This document shows, piece after piece, positions 53,886 to 62,435 of a stretch of DNA of 62,551 nucleotides. A program made the position numbers and the translations under genes. The notes beneath the pieces were generated by a model that was given only the letters and a program-made list of their open reading frames with translations, was not told the DNA's origin and made no database searches. Origin of the DNA: Streptomyces sp. CoH27 (lineage in GTDB: Bacteria; Actinomycetota; Actinomycetes; Streptomycetales; Streptomycetaceae). The first letter of the stretch is position 1; each line of letters starts with the position of its first letter. The stretch lies in NCBI RefSeq assembly GCF_020181035.1, contig NZ_JAIQYY010000022.1, positions 100,705 through 163,255 of the forward strand, read 5' to 3'.

Positions 53886-55490
53886 TCAGGCGGGCTCGGC
53901 GACGGCCGCGGCCTCGCGGGGCGGCTCGGCGTGCGTGTGCGGCACGTGCCGCAGCTCGATACGGCGGTGCAGCCGGCGGGCCAGGAAGTAGCCGGCACCG
54001 GCGGCGAGGCTGAGCCCGATGAACAGCAGGGCGCTCCAACGCAGCCACCAGGTACCGCCGGTGAGGTCGTAGATCTCCGCGCGCGGCCAGACCAGGTTGA
54101 CGGTCATCCCGGCCTGGTAGAGCACCGCGACCGCGTTGACCGCCACTCCCCACCGGCCCAGCGAGAACAGGGGCCGCCCGGTCTCGTCGACGCCCGCCGG
54201 CAGCCCGCCGGCGGCCCGCTGCCGGATCCGGCCGACCAGCAGCGGCAGCGTCACACCGAGATAGGCCAGGTACAGCAGGGCGATGCAGAGGCTGGAGAGC
54301 GCGGTGAAGATCGCCGCCTGGCCGATGTTCACGAGGAGCGCGGCGGCGGCCGCGACACCCACCACGATCGACGTGGTGACCGGTGTGCCCGTGCGGGCCG
54401 AGACCTTCGCGAGGCGCCGGTGGAACGGAAGGGCGCCCTCGCGCGCCATGGAGTACATCATCCGCGCCCCGGAGGTCTGCACGGCCAGGGTGCAGGCGAA
54501 CACCGCGACGGCCACACAGCACAGCAGCAGCCGGCCCACGACCGAGCCGAGCCGGTCGGTGAGCACCCAGGACAGTCCGCCCGCGGCCAGCTTCCCGTCG
54601 GTCAGGCTGCCCGCCGCCATCAGCCCCGACAGGATCAGCAGCGCCCCGCCGACGCCCGAGGTGATCAGGGCCCGCAGGATGGTACGGGGGGTGGTACGGC
54701 GCGGGCTGTGGGTCTCCTCCGCCAGCTCGCCCGCCGAGTCGAAGCCGACCATGACGTACGCAGCCATCAGGGAGGAGGCCAGAAAGGCCCCGGCATAGCC
54801 GCCGTGTCCGGCCCAGCCGGTGTGGTGGAGCACCACCCGAGGGCCCCGCTCGGGCAGGAAGAACAGCGCCAGCACGAGGGCGATCACGCCGATGATCTCG
54901 ACGGTGACGCCGAAGCTGGTGGCGGCGGCCATCTGACGGATGCCCAGGATGTTCACCACCGTGGTGACCGCCAGCAGCAGACAGCCCAGCAGGACCGCGT
55001 TCCGCGCGCCGGTCGGGGAGCCGACCGACGGATCGGCGCCCGGTCCGCCGACGATCTGGAACCCCGACCAGATGCCCGGCAGGACCGCCTGCGCGGCGAT
55101 CGCCGCCGCCGCGACGGTGAGGATCTGACCGATGACCATGATCCAGCCGACGAACCAGCCCGCCGTGGTGCCGGCCAGTCGGCTCGACCACTGGTAGATG
55201 GCCCCGGATATCGGCCAGCGTGCCGCCAGTTCGGCGAAACAGAGCGCGACCAGCAACTGCCCGGCGAAGACGAGCGGCCACGTCCAGAAGAACGATGCGC
55301 CGCCGAGGCCGAAGCCGAGCCCGAACAACTGGAAGACGGTGGTGAGGATCGACACGAAGGAGAAGCCGGCGGCGAAGGAGGCGAAGCCGCCCACTCCGCG
55401 GCGGAGTTCCTGCTGGTAGCCGAGGGGAGCGGTCCTGGTCGTGGCGCCGACGTGCGCACTGTGCCCGGGGGGAATCTGGGGCCGGCTCAT
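53886..55490 (-). CDS. APC-family permease of the guanidine/urea operon
   Basis: A 534-aa inner-membrane transporter with about twelve helices. Features are a GFASFAAGFSFVSILTTVFQ first helix, ARWPISGAIYQWSSRLAG in helix 2, and MVGFDSAGELAEETHSPRR in the consensus loop of amino acid/choline transporter-type permeases. The ATG at 55490 with GGAGG seven bases before it is preferred over the adjacent GTG. As first gene of the operon it is the likely importer of the nitrogen compound that the downstream enzymes break down. Permeases of this group accompany DUF1989/carboxylase operons in other bacteria. Confidence 0.9.
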   Translation of the reverse strand: MSRPQIPPGHSAHVGATTRTAPLGYQQELRRGVGGFASFAAGFSFVSILTTVFQLFGLGFGLGGASFFWTWPLVFAGQLLVALCFAELAARWPISGAIYQWSSRLAGTTAGWFVGWIMVIGQILTVAAAAIAAQAVLPGIWSGFQIVGGPGADPSVGSPTGARNAVLLGCLLLAVTTVVNILGIRQMAAATSFGVTVEIIGVIALVLALFFLPERGPRVVLHHTGWAGHGGYAGAFLASSLMAAYVMVGFDSAGELAEETHSPRRTTPRTILRALITSGVGGALLILSGLMAAGSLTDGKLAAGGLSWVLTDRLGSVVGRLLLCCVAVAVFACTLAVQTSGARMMYSMAREGALPFHRRLAKVSARTGTPVTTSIVVGVAAAAALLVNIGQAAIFTALSSLCIALLYLAYLGVTLPLLVGRIRQRAAGGLPAGVDETGRPLFSLGRWGVAVNAVAVLYQAGMTVNLVWPRAEIYDLTGGTWWLRWSALLFIGLSLAAGAGYFLARRLHRRIELRHVPHTHAEPPREAAAVAEPA

Positions 55491-55515
55491 CACCGCACCT
55501 CCGATCGGTCGACGA

Positions 55516-55537
55516 ATACCTGTCGCTTGACAGGTAT
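55516..55537. promoter_or_regulatory. Perfect palindrome, likely TetR operator of the carboxylase operon
   Basis: Perfect 9-base arms ATACCTGTC and GACAGGTAT around a 4-base centre, 26 bases before the permease start. The size and symmetry are typical of TetR-family operators, and the TetR gene ends the same operon. I searched this leader for a ykkC-type guanidine riboswitch and did not see a convincing one. Confidence 0.6.
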
Positions 55538-55596
55538 GGCGATCGTCGGCCGGACCTGTCTCCCGCCCGGGTCGCAGGGGTTAACTTCGTGTATCC

Positions 55597-55647
55597 GCAG
55601 CCACGAAGGGGCCCACTCCGGCCAGGGGTGGGCCCCTTCGTGGCTGC
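55597..55647. terminator. Very strong bidirectional hairpin terminator
   Basis: Arms of 23 bases (GCAGCCACGAAGGGG... and its complement) with one mismatch and a 5-base loop. It ends 13 bases before the stop of the beta-propeller relic and insulates the carboxylase operon promoter from it. Confidence 0.8.
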
Positions 55648-55660
55648 AGCGGCCCGGCGA

Positions 55661-55945
55661 TCAGTAGCCGAACTGCTGGATCTGCCGGTCGCCCGGCCCG
55701 TACGTCCAGCCGGTCCTGGTCGCCGGATCCAGTTGCAGGGCGTTCTCCGCCCCGCCGCGTCCGGCGGCGGTGACCCCGGTCAGGGTGCGCAGCACCGTCC
55801 CGGTCGCGAGGTCCACCACCGCGAGCTGGCCGGTGGCGTTGTTGTCGGGCACCCACATGCCCGCCCCGACGTACGGCGTGCCCGCCGGTGTCGGGAACCA
55901 GACCACGGTGATCCGCTCGTCGACTGGGCCAAGTCCTTCCTCCAC
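55661..55945 (-). pseudogene. C-terminal remnant of a beta-propeller-like secreted protein
   Basis: Up to 94 codons ending GWTYGPGDRQIQQFGY. MWVPDNNATGQLAVVDLATG and VLRTLTGV have the look of a seven-bladed propeller strand of the YncE/quinoprotein type. Similarity starts abruptly at about TVVWFPTP, exactly where an IS5-type transposase fragment begins on the other strand, so the gene was probably cut by the element. No start signal is left. Confidence 0.5.
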
Positions 55946-56046
55946 CTCACGGTCAAGACCGTGAGCAGGCCCAAGGATGCGCAGGGGTTCGTGGTCCCGC
56001 TGCCCAGGTGGGTGGTGGAGAGGTCACTCGCGTGGCTGCTTCACGC
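55922..56046 (+). pseudogene. IS5-family transposase fragment
   Basis: DWAKSFLHLTVKTVSRPKDA followed by GFVVPLPRWVVERSLAWLL matches the C-terminal part of IS5-type transposases, which usually read VLPRRWVVERSFAW with the catalytic Glu in VER. Only about 42 codons remain. The rest of the element, including the first two catalytic Asp, is absent. Confidence 0.65.
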
Positions 56047-56432
56047 CATCGGCGGTGTTCTCACTTCGTCCGGATCAAGCAGATCCAGTATCAGCGTCTC
56101 CACCACTCAGGGGGAGGCCCCGGTTCTCATGGCGCGGGCGTGGACATCAACCACATCACCATGCGGCCGACGGGCGGCTGGGCTGATGCGGCGCCCTCCG
56201 CACGCCCATCCCGGCGCTTGCCCGGGCCGCAACCGCTGGGGCAACCGTCCCGCCCCCTGACGACGCCTTGGGTGATCCATCGCCGGCCGGTCCTGACCAA
56301 CAGCCTCCCGGGGGGTTTGCCCCACCCCGCTCTCCTCACCCCGGTCGGGGGAGCAGCCTCATGGGCTCAAGGAGCCGGGAACGGAAGAGTGATGTCCTGT
56401 CAGCAGTCCTTTTCGAAAGAGCGGATCAGACG
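56047..56432. other. Non-coding stretch between IS5 fragment and hydrolase gene
   Basis: About 390 bases with no recognisable protein or hairpin. The hydrolase promoter must lie in its last 150 bases, but I cannot choose boxes with confidence. Confidence 0.5.
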
Positions 56433-57731
56433 ATGCCACTGAGTAGCCGACGAGACGTCTCCACCCCATCCACCCGCCCCTTCCGGTCCCCTCGCCGCAG
56501 CCGCGCTCGTGCGGCCTTGGTCGCCGCGGTCTGCCTGTCCGTCGCGGCCGGCACCGCGGCCCCGGCCCTGGCCACCGGGCCGGCGCGCGTCGCGGGACCG
56601 CAGCGCGGCACGCTGGTCTCCGCCGTCGAACTGGAGGGCATGGACGTCGCCCAGGCCACCGCGTACGTCAAGGACATCGGCTTTGTGGCCCCGGACGCCG
56701 CGAAGAACGGTGTCGACGTCTACCGCATCACCTACCGGACGATCACTGCGACCGGTCGGCCGACCATCGCCAGCGGCTTGGTCACGCTTCCGCGTGCCGC
56801 TTCCGGCCACGGTCCTCGACGGCTCAGTACCGTCTCGTACACCCATGGCACCCTGGCCTACCGGGGCGGCGCCGGGTCGGTCGCCGACGGTGCGGACCGT
56901 GCGGTGACGGTGATGTTCGCCGGCGCGGGTTTCGCCGCCGTCGCCCCGGATTACCTGGGCCTGGGACTCGGCACCGGGCCGCACCCCTACATGGACATCG
57001 GTTCGGAGACCACGGCCTCGGTCGACATGCTGAAGGCCGCACGCGCCTTCGAGGCCGAGAAGGGGGTGATCGCGGACGGAAAGGTCATGGTCACCGGCTT
57101 CTCCCAGGGCGCTGCCGCCGCGATGGGCCTGGGCCGGGCCCTGCAGCGCGAGGCCGTCCCGGGCCTGCGACTGACGGCGCTGGCCCCCGTGAGCGGACCG
57201 TACGACCTCAGCGGCGCCGAGATCCCCGCCGCCTTCGACGGCCGGCTGGCACCGCGGACCGCGACCTTTTACCTCGCCTATGTGATCACCGCCTGGAACC
57301 GGCTGCACCCCCTCTACAGCTCGGCCGACGAGGCCTTCCGGGCTCCTTACGCGAACACCGTGCCCGCCCTCTTCGACGGCAGCCACCCCGAGGAGGAGAT
57401 CGCGGCCGGGCTCCCGGGCACCCCGGAGGAACTGCTCACCCCGCGGTTCATCGAGCGCCTGAAGCACCCCAGGGGGGTGCTCGCACGCATCCTGCGCACC
57501 GATGACGCCGTGTGCACCGACTGGGCTCCGCACGCCCCCGTCCGCCTCTACGACGGCAACCTGGACACTGACGTCGCCCTCGCCAACACGCTGTCCTGCC
57601 AACATGCTCTGGCGGCCAACGGAGTCGACGCGCCGGTCGTCAACGCCGGAAACGTCGACCACACGGGCTCGGCGCTGGTCTCGTACCCGAAGATCCTGCA
57701 GTGGTTCAGGGGGTTGGCGAACCGCCGGTGA
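56433..57731 (+). CDS. Secreted alpha/beta hydrolase (lipase/esterase-like)
   Basis: A 432-aa exported protein. The basic N-terminus with a hydrophobic run (ALVAAVCLSVAAGTAAPALA) is a Sec signal cut near residue 48. The mature part has an alpha/beta fold: SYTHGTLAYRGG oxyanion region, APDYLGLGLGTGPHPY, nucleophile elbow TGFSQGAAAA, and a late LYDGNLDTDV for the acid Asp and NVDHTGS for His. This arrangement is that of bacterial secreted lipases/esterases related to the LIP (PF03583) family. The ATG at 56433 has only a weak site, GAAAGAG, upstream; the longer frame has no signal peptide at its start. The gene is intact although both flanks are debris. Confidence 0.85.
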   Translation: MPLSSRRDVSTPSTRPFRSPRRSRARAALVAAVCLSVAAGTAAPALATGPARVAGPQRGTLVSAVELEGMDVAQATAYVKDIGFVAPDAAKNGVDVYRITYRTITATGRPTIASGLVTLPRAASGHGPRRLSTVSYTHGTLAYRGGAGSVADGADRAVTVMFAGAGFAAVAPDYLGLGLGTGPHPYMDIGSETTASVDMLKAARAFEAEKGVIADGKVMVTGFSQGAAAAMGLGRALQREAVPGLRLTALAPVSGPYDLSGAEIPAAFDGRLAPRTATFYLAYVITAWNRLHPLYSSADEAFRAPYANTVPALFDGSHPEEEIAAGLPGTPEELLTPRFIERLKHPRGVLARILRTDDAVCTDWAPHAPVRLYDGNLDTDVALANTLSCQHALAANGVDAPVVNAGNVDHTGSALVSYPKILQWFRGLANRR

Positions 57732-58513
57732 ACCGGGACCGGGCGGCCCTGTCGGCTGCATGGCCGCCGCCGTCTGTTGCGCAGGCCGCGGCGGTCGGCC
57801 GACCTCCTGCCCGCGCCCGCAGCCGCGAACTCGCCTCCGGCAAGAAAGACTGACCCGACGCCGGGGCGAAGGGTCAGCCAGCCACCCGCCCCCGTACACG
57901 TACGAGCCCGCCCAGGCAGTGCGCTGCCTGGGCGAACGGGTCCAGACGGGCCAACCGCCAGCTGACGAGAGCCTTGAACCAGCGCGAATGACCTCATGGC
58001 CATCCAAGGGACAGCCCCAGTGTCACGTGCAGCAAGGTCGAGAAACGGGCCCCGTACGTCGCGTTGACCCCGGAGAATGCACGTGTCTTGCAGAGCGCGA
58101 ACTCAGCTGCTGCGAGAGCCGACTTGCAGCCGCCCGTCCCAGCCGCCCTGACTCAGCCCGGCACATCGTGAGGCACGATGAGATCGCCGAGTTCCTCACC
58201 AGCAACAGCATCCCGGCGGTCGCCGCGTGAGCGCGCTGGTCACGCCCGAGACCTCGGTCCGCAAACAACGAGATACTCCTGGCCTGCTGGAACAACAGCA
58301 CTACCTCGGCGACTGGCCAGCCGGTGAGCGCATTGCCGAGCATGGCCTGGTGAACGCCGTTGCCTTCGAGGCGGCCGCCATCCGAAAACGTGTCAACGAC
58401 TGGCCCGAAGGCAGGGTGTGTCAATTTGACGGCCCTGTCTCACATTCGGTGGTGACTGAACCGTTCCGACTTCTTTGCCGCTGAGTTGTGAGCCAGCAGA
58501 GAGCGTGGGACAC
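57732..58513. other. 780-bp decayed region with a terminator
   Basis: Contains the hairpin at 57909-57934. The plus frames ending at 58230 (IVRHDEIAEFLTSNSIPAVA) and starting at 58227 (SALVTPETSVRKQRDTPGLL) overlap by ATG/TGA-like coupling and look protein-like, but I cannot assign them. They may be relics of two adjacent genes. Confidence 0.4.
57909..57934 (+). terminator. Hairpin terminator downstream of the hydrolase
   Basis: Perfect 11-base arms CGCCCAGGCAG and CTGCCTGGGCG with loop TGCG, 178 bases after the hydrolase stop. There is no T-run. Confidence 0.55.
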
Positions 58514-58825
58514 GTGCCCAAGAAGGTTGACGCAGCCCTTCGTAGCCAGGCCGTGCGGCTCGTGACAGAGCACCGTTCGGAGTACTCCTCGGAGCGCGCA
58601 CTGCACGTCCAGGTCGCCGAATCGCTCGGTGTCTCCCGGGAGTCCGTGCGGCGCTGGGTGATGCAGCACGAAATCGACGCAGGCCAGGTCTCGGGCGTGA
58701 GCACGGACGAGCGCGAGGAGCTGCGCAGGCTGCGGGCGGAGAACAAGGGCCTTCGCGAGGTCAACGAGGTGCTGAAGTCCGCGACGATTTTCTTCGCGGG
58801 GGAGCCCGACCCCCGAAACCGCACG
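58514..58825 (+). pseudogene. IS3-family OrfA remnant
   Basis: GTG start, then PKKVDAALRSQAVRLVTEHR, a helix-turn-helix (LGVSRESVRRWVMQHEI) and a leucine-zipper-like stretch (EELRRLRAENKGLREVNEVL) ending KSATIFFAGEPDPRNR. This is nearly all of an IS3 OrfA. OrfB, which carries the DDE catalytic core and is normally reached by a frameshift at this point, is absent, so the element cannot move by itself. Confidence 0.75.
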
Positions 58826-59639
58826 AGGGTGCGCACGTGCACGTGCGGCGTCGGCCGAACGCCAACCGGGCGTGGTCGACGTCGAAACGGGAGTGGGTGC
58901 AGCCGCTGGACGTCCTCGTGGTACAGGCGTTCGAGTGGGAGGTTGGAGAGCTGCGCCGCTCGGGCGGCAAGCCCCCCAACTGCTGCAGAAAGGATCGATC
59001 AGGACCTCGGACCACGACATGCTGTGAAGTCGCTGCGTGTACCGGGGGCGCGTCCTGCTGCCACTGCTGGACCAGGAGCCATGGCGTCAGGATCGCCGCC
59101 GAGAGCGGCTGCACTCCTGGGGCATTGACGTGGCGGTGGGGCAACGGCTCATGAAGGTCTTCGCGTCCTTGGCCGCTCACGCTGTCGCGGTGGACGCTTC
59201 CTTGTCCGCTTCAGAGTTCGAGACCCTGCCCCTCAGCGTCGTGGCCGACGCGGCGACCGGCAAGCAAGACTTCGAACTACTCGCTGGCCTCCCGGACGCT
59301 GACGACCGCGACGACGTTGCAGTCAAGGTTTCCCGCTTGTACGCCGATACTGACCTCTGCTCGTCAGGGTGAACCGTGGTGAAGTTCCCGAGGGAATGTC
59401 GTGCTGTCGGCGCCTCATACCACCTTGTTCGTGCGGGACCGTCACTCGCCTGGGGAATGTGCGGCATTCACGGGCGAAGCGGGCTCTTTCTGCGTGTAAG
59501 CGAAGTCGGCTGGGGCCAGGACCCCCTCCTTGACGGCTTGGAGACCGTTCAGCCCCTGGCGTGAACCGGTTCGAGGGGACCGTCCGGGGTCGGCTCAACG
59601 GGTCACTGGAAAAGGGCCGGTGTGCCCGGTGTCGGGAGA
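58826..59639. other. About 800 bp without a recognisable gene
   Basis: Open frames occur on both strands. The plus frame ending at 59372 (LMKVFASLAAHAVAVDASLS, DFELLAGLPDADDRDDVAVK) has plausible composition but no start signal and no family that I know. It may be the tail of a gene lost to rearrangement. No OrfB of the IS3 element was found. Confidence 0.45.
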
Positions 59640-60231
59640 CTCGATACATGATGGCCCCGTACAGGGCGAACACCTTGCTGCGGTTCTGCCCTTCGAAGGT
59701 GACGTGGAGGGTGGCCAGGAACTGCGGGATCATGATGGCCGCTCCCACACCCTGGAGGGCGCGGGCCCCGATCAGCACGCCCGGCCCGGCGGCGAGGCCG
59801 CACATCAGCGAGGCCGTGGTGAAGATGACGGTGCCGATGAGCAGGATCTTTCGCCGGCCGTAGAGGTCGCCGAGGCGACCGCCGGTGATCAGCCCGACGG
59901 CGATGGGCAGTGAGTAGGTGGTGGTCAACAGGGAGAAGCCGGTCAGGTAGCTGTGCAGCGCGGCCTGTACGGGCGCGGGCACTTGCACGGGCGCGTGCTC
60001 CAGCGCGTCCCAGCCGCTGCAGCGCCAGTCCAGCGCCCCGTCGGGGGCGGTCACCCGCTGGGCGAAGACCCGCTCGCCGACCACGGTGACGCGTACGTCG
60101 GCGGCCTTGGGAATCTCGGCCTGGAACAGGTGCGCGGTCACAGTCAGGGAGTGCTCGGCGGCGAACTTGGCCGCGGCCTCGGAGTCGTTGGTCACGTTCG
60201 GAACGGAGATCTTGCGGTCTTGGGCCTGCAT
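59640..60231 (-). pseudogene. In-frame fusion relic: ATP-grasp fragment joined to an MFS fragment
   Basis: From 60231 the frame reads VPNVTNDSEAAAKFAAEHSL, TAHLFQAEIPKAADVRVTVV and FAQRVTAPDGALDWRC. This is the middle of an ATP-grasp protein of the type that matures ribosomal peptides (MvdD/TgnB-like). Near 59960 it continues without a frame break into YLTGFSLLTTTYSLPI, GGRLGDLYGRRKILLIGTVI and GARALQGVGAAIMIPQFLAT, the first three or four helices of a DHA2-type MFS exporter (motif A GRLGDLYGRR). It then ends in unrelated sequence after LYGAI. Both partners are truncated on both sides, so this is a recombination relic. Confidence 0.6.
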
Positions 60232-60353
60232 TGCGGCTTTCGCTGCGATGTATATCGCATCGCGAGCAACGCCCTCGGAGGCCCGAGCGAGTTCACCGAA
60301 GGCGGGCTCGGACGAAACTCCGGCGCCGGCCTGGCAGGGTCAGGTGCCGGCGC

Positions 60354-60938
60354 TCAACGCGGGCTGCGACGGCTCCGGTAGGCCGCGACGCTGGCCCGGT
60401 GTGAGCAGGTTCGGGTGCAGTACTGCTTCGAGCCGTTGCGCGAGAGGTCCACGAAAGTGGCCCGGCAGGTCGGCCCGGCACATACGCCGAGACGAGCGGG
60501 ACCGAGCGTGGCGATCACGGAGGCCAGTGCGCTGAGCGTAGTCGCGGCAAGGTGCGCCGAGCAGCGGTCGGTGTCGGAGGTCACCTCGGTCCACCAGCGG
60601 TCGTCCTCGTGGCGCAGTACCGGGGTGGCGCGGCTGCGACGCAGACCGTCGTTGATCAGAGCCGCAGCTTCGACCGCGTCCGCGTTGGCCCGTTCGAGCA
60701 CCTGACGCACCGTCTCGCGCAACGCGCGGACTTCCGCCAGGTCGGCGCGGGTGAGATGCCGCGGACCGGTCCCTTGGTTCGCGGCCGAACTCGGAGGCTC
60801 AGCCGCGGGATGGTCGTCGAGGAAGCCCCGGAGCTGCTCCACGGTCTCAAGCGCGTCCTCTCCCTTGACCGGCCTCAAGGTGTTGGCCAGGTCGACGGCC
60901 GTCTGGACCACCAATGGGCTGTAATACGCATCCCGCAT
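60354..60938 (-). CDS. CGNR-type zinc-finger protein
   Basis: A 194-aa protein of the ABATE/CGNR family, thought to be transcription regulators with an N-terminal stress-sensing domain. The N-terminus has YYSPLVVQTAVDLANTLRPV. The C-terminal finger is LGVCAGPTCRATFVD, SRNGSKQYCTRTCSHRASVA: four Cys in the usual spacing but with CSHR where the family name-giving CGNR stands. I chose the ATG at 60938 with GGAG nine bases before it; the frame can extend to a TTG at 60977. It is divergent from the MFS gene with a 51-base shared regulatory gap, a common regulator/exporter layout. Confidence 0.85.
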   Translation of the reverse strand: MRDAYYSPLVVQTAVDLANTLRPVKGEDALETVEQLRGFLDDHPAAEPPSSAANQGTGPRHLTRADLAEVRALRETVRQVLERANADAVEAAALINDGLRRSRATPVLRHEDDRWWTEVTSDTDRCSAHLAATTLSALASVIATLGPARLGVCAGPTCRATFVDLSRNGSKQYCTRTCSHRASVAAYRSRRSPR

Positions 60939-60968
60939 TTGACGTGTCTCCGCACTGCCTCGTAATGT
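60939..60968 (+). promoter_or_regulatory. Predicted promoter of the MFS gene, with operator-like symmetry
   Basis: TTGACG (60939-60944) and TAATGT (60963-60968) are 18 bases apart, about 21 bases before the MFS start. The -10 region sits in GTAA-TG-TTAC, a small inverted repeat through which the divergent CGNR protein might control both genes. Confidence 0.5.
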
Positions 60969-60989
60969 TACACGCAAAGGAGCTTTAGC

Positions 60990-62435
60990 ATGTCACAGCA
61001 TGCTCGGCGGAGGACGACGCCGCAGACGATCCCGTCCGGAGGGGCCCCGGCACCGGAGCGAGTCGACGCCCCGGACGGGCGTCGACTGGCGCTGACTTTG
61101 GGGATGCTGGTGCTGCCGATGTACGTGGCACTGGGAGCGCCGTCGGTGGCCCTGCCGGCCATCGGCCGCGCACTCGCGGTGCCGTTCGGGGCCACCGCAT
61201 GGATTCTCGCCGCCTGGTCCCTGACCTCCGCGCTCGCGATGCCGGTCGCGGGCCGGCTGCTGGTCCGCTGGAGCCCCTTCCAGGTCCTCGTCGCCGGGGT
61301 CGTGACGCTCGCCGCGGGCTCCGCGCTCGCCGGAGCCGGGCCGACACTGTCCGTCGTGATCGTCGGCCGACTGATCGGCGGCGCCGGGGCGGGTGCGACC
61401 GTGATCGCCGTCTTTGCCGCGGCCACCGCCCTTCCCGAGCCGCAACGGATCCGCGCCCTGGGAATCATCGCGGCCGCCAGCGCGACGGCGTCGGGGTGCG
61501 GGACGCTGTTGGGCGGGGCGGTGACCGCATGGCTCGGGTGGCGTGCCGTGCTCGCGATCCCGGCCCTCGCCCTACCCTTCCTGCTGGCCGCATTACCGAG
61601 TAGGCGCGCGCTGGCGCGGAGCAGTAGCGGCGAGCGAAACGGCTCGACCGGGCGACTCGATATCGTCGGCGCGGCCGTGCTGTCGGTACTCGCCGGCTCC
61701 TTGATCACGTTGCTGCAGGCACACTCGGTCGGCCTGCCCGCTCCGGTCACGCTCGTCGTGGCCGCCGCCGGGGCGCTCGCCGCCGTGGGACTGTGGTGGC
61801 GCGTGCGAAGCACGCCCGACGGGTTCGTGCCCCGACGGGTGATCGCATCCCGCGACTTCCTGGCGGCCGGGCTCATCGGCGGGACCGTCTTCGCCGGCTA
61901 CTACGGGGCGCTGTTCCGCGCCCCGTCCCTGATCGAGCAGGCCACGGGCGGCGGCCCCCTGGAAGCCGGCGTGCTCTTGGTCCCGGCCGCGGCCTGCTCG
62001 GTGCTGGCCGGGCAGCTGGTCGGCACCTTGACCGACCGGTTCACCGGCTGGCAGGTGTCGGCCGGGCTTGCGGCACTCACCGTCATCGGTGTGCTCGTGG
62101 TCGCGGTCTCCACCGGGCCGGTCCCGATCGTCCTCGGCACGGCGTTGACCGTGTGCGGGTTCGCCGGTGCCCAAGCCGTACTGGTGAGCCTCGCGCCGGA
62201 CCTGGTCGCCGCGGAGGACCGAGACATCGCACAGGGTCTGCTCAACTTCATGAACGCCCTGGGTGGCGGGATCGGTCCGGCCGCTGTCGCGGGTCTGTCC
62301 GGCATCGTGCCGGTGCCGGTGGCCCTCGCCGTGCTCGCGGCACTCCCCCTGTCCGGACTCGTCCTCAGCCTGACCCGGCACCCTACCGCCGACCGCCGCC
62401 CTGAACCCGGTACCACGCGTGGGAGCCCGCGCTGA
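60990..62435 (+). CDS. MFS transporter, DHA2-like drug exporter
   Basis: A 481-aa inner-membrane protein with about fourteen hydrophobic segments. LALTLGMLVLPMYVALGAPS is helix 1, WILAAWSLTSALAMPVAGRL covers helix 2 and a motif-A-like turn, and GRLIGGAGAGATVIAVFAAA is near helix 4. A long cytoplasmic loop with SSSGERNGSTGRLD separates the halves. Members of this group are proton-driven multidrug exporters. AAGGAGC lies before the ATG at 60990. Divergent from the CGNR regulator gene. The substrate cannot be read. Confidence 0.88.
   Translation: MSQHARRRTTPQTIPSGGAPAPERVDAPDGRRLALTLGMLVLPMYVALGAPSVALPAIGRALAVPFGATAWILAAWSLTSALAMPVAGRLLVRWSPFQVLVAGVVTLAAGSALAGAGPTLSVVIVGRLIGGAGAGATVIAVFAAATALPEPQRIRALGIIAAASATASGCGTLLGGAVTAWLGWRAVLAIPALALPFLLAALPSRRALARSSSGERNGSTGRLDIVGAAVLSVLAGSLITLLQAHSVGLPAPVTLVVAAAGALAAVGLWWRVRSTPDGFVPRRVIASRDFLAAGLIGGTVFAGYYGALFRAPSLIEQATGGGPLEAGVLLVPAAACSVLAGQLVGTLTDRFTGWQVSAGLAALTVIGVLVVAVSTGPVPIVLGTALTVCGFAGAQAVLVSLAPDLVAAEDRDIAQGLLNFMNALGGGIGPAAVAGLSGIVPVPVALAVLAALPLSGLVLSLTRHPTADRRPEPGTTRGSPR

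Noticed and set aside
55491..55600. Guanidine (ykkC-type) riboswitch before the permease gene
   Set aside because: The leader is only about 100 bases before a strong hairpin and lacks the conserved loops I would expect; the palindrome suits a protein operator better. A covariance-model search would decide.
58227..58484. Small plus-strand frame beginning SALVTPETSVRKQRDT
   Set aside because: Possible relic, but no family or ribosome-binding site; described under the surrounding region only.
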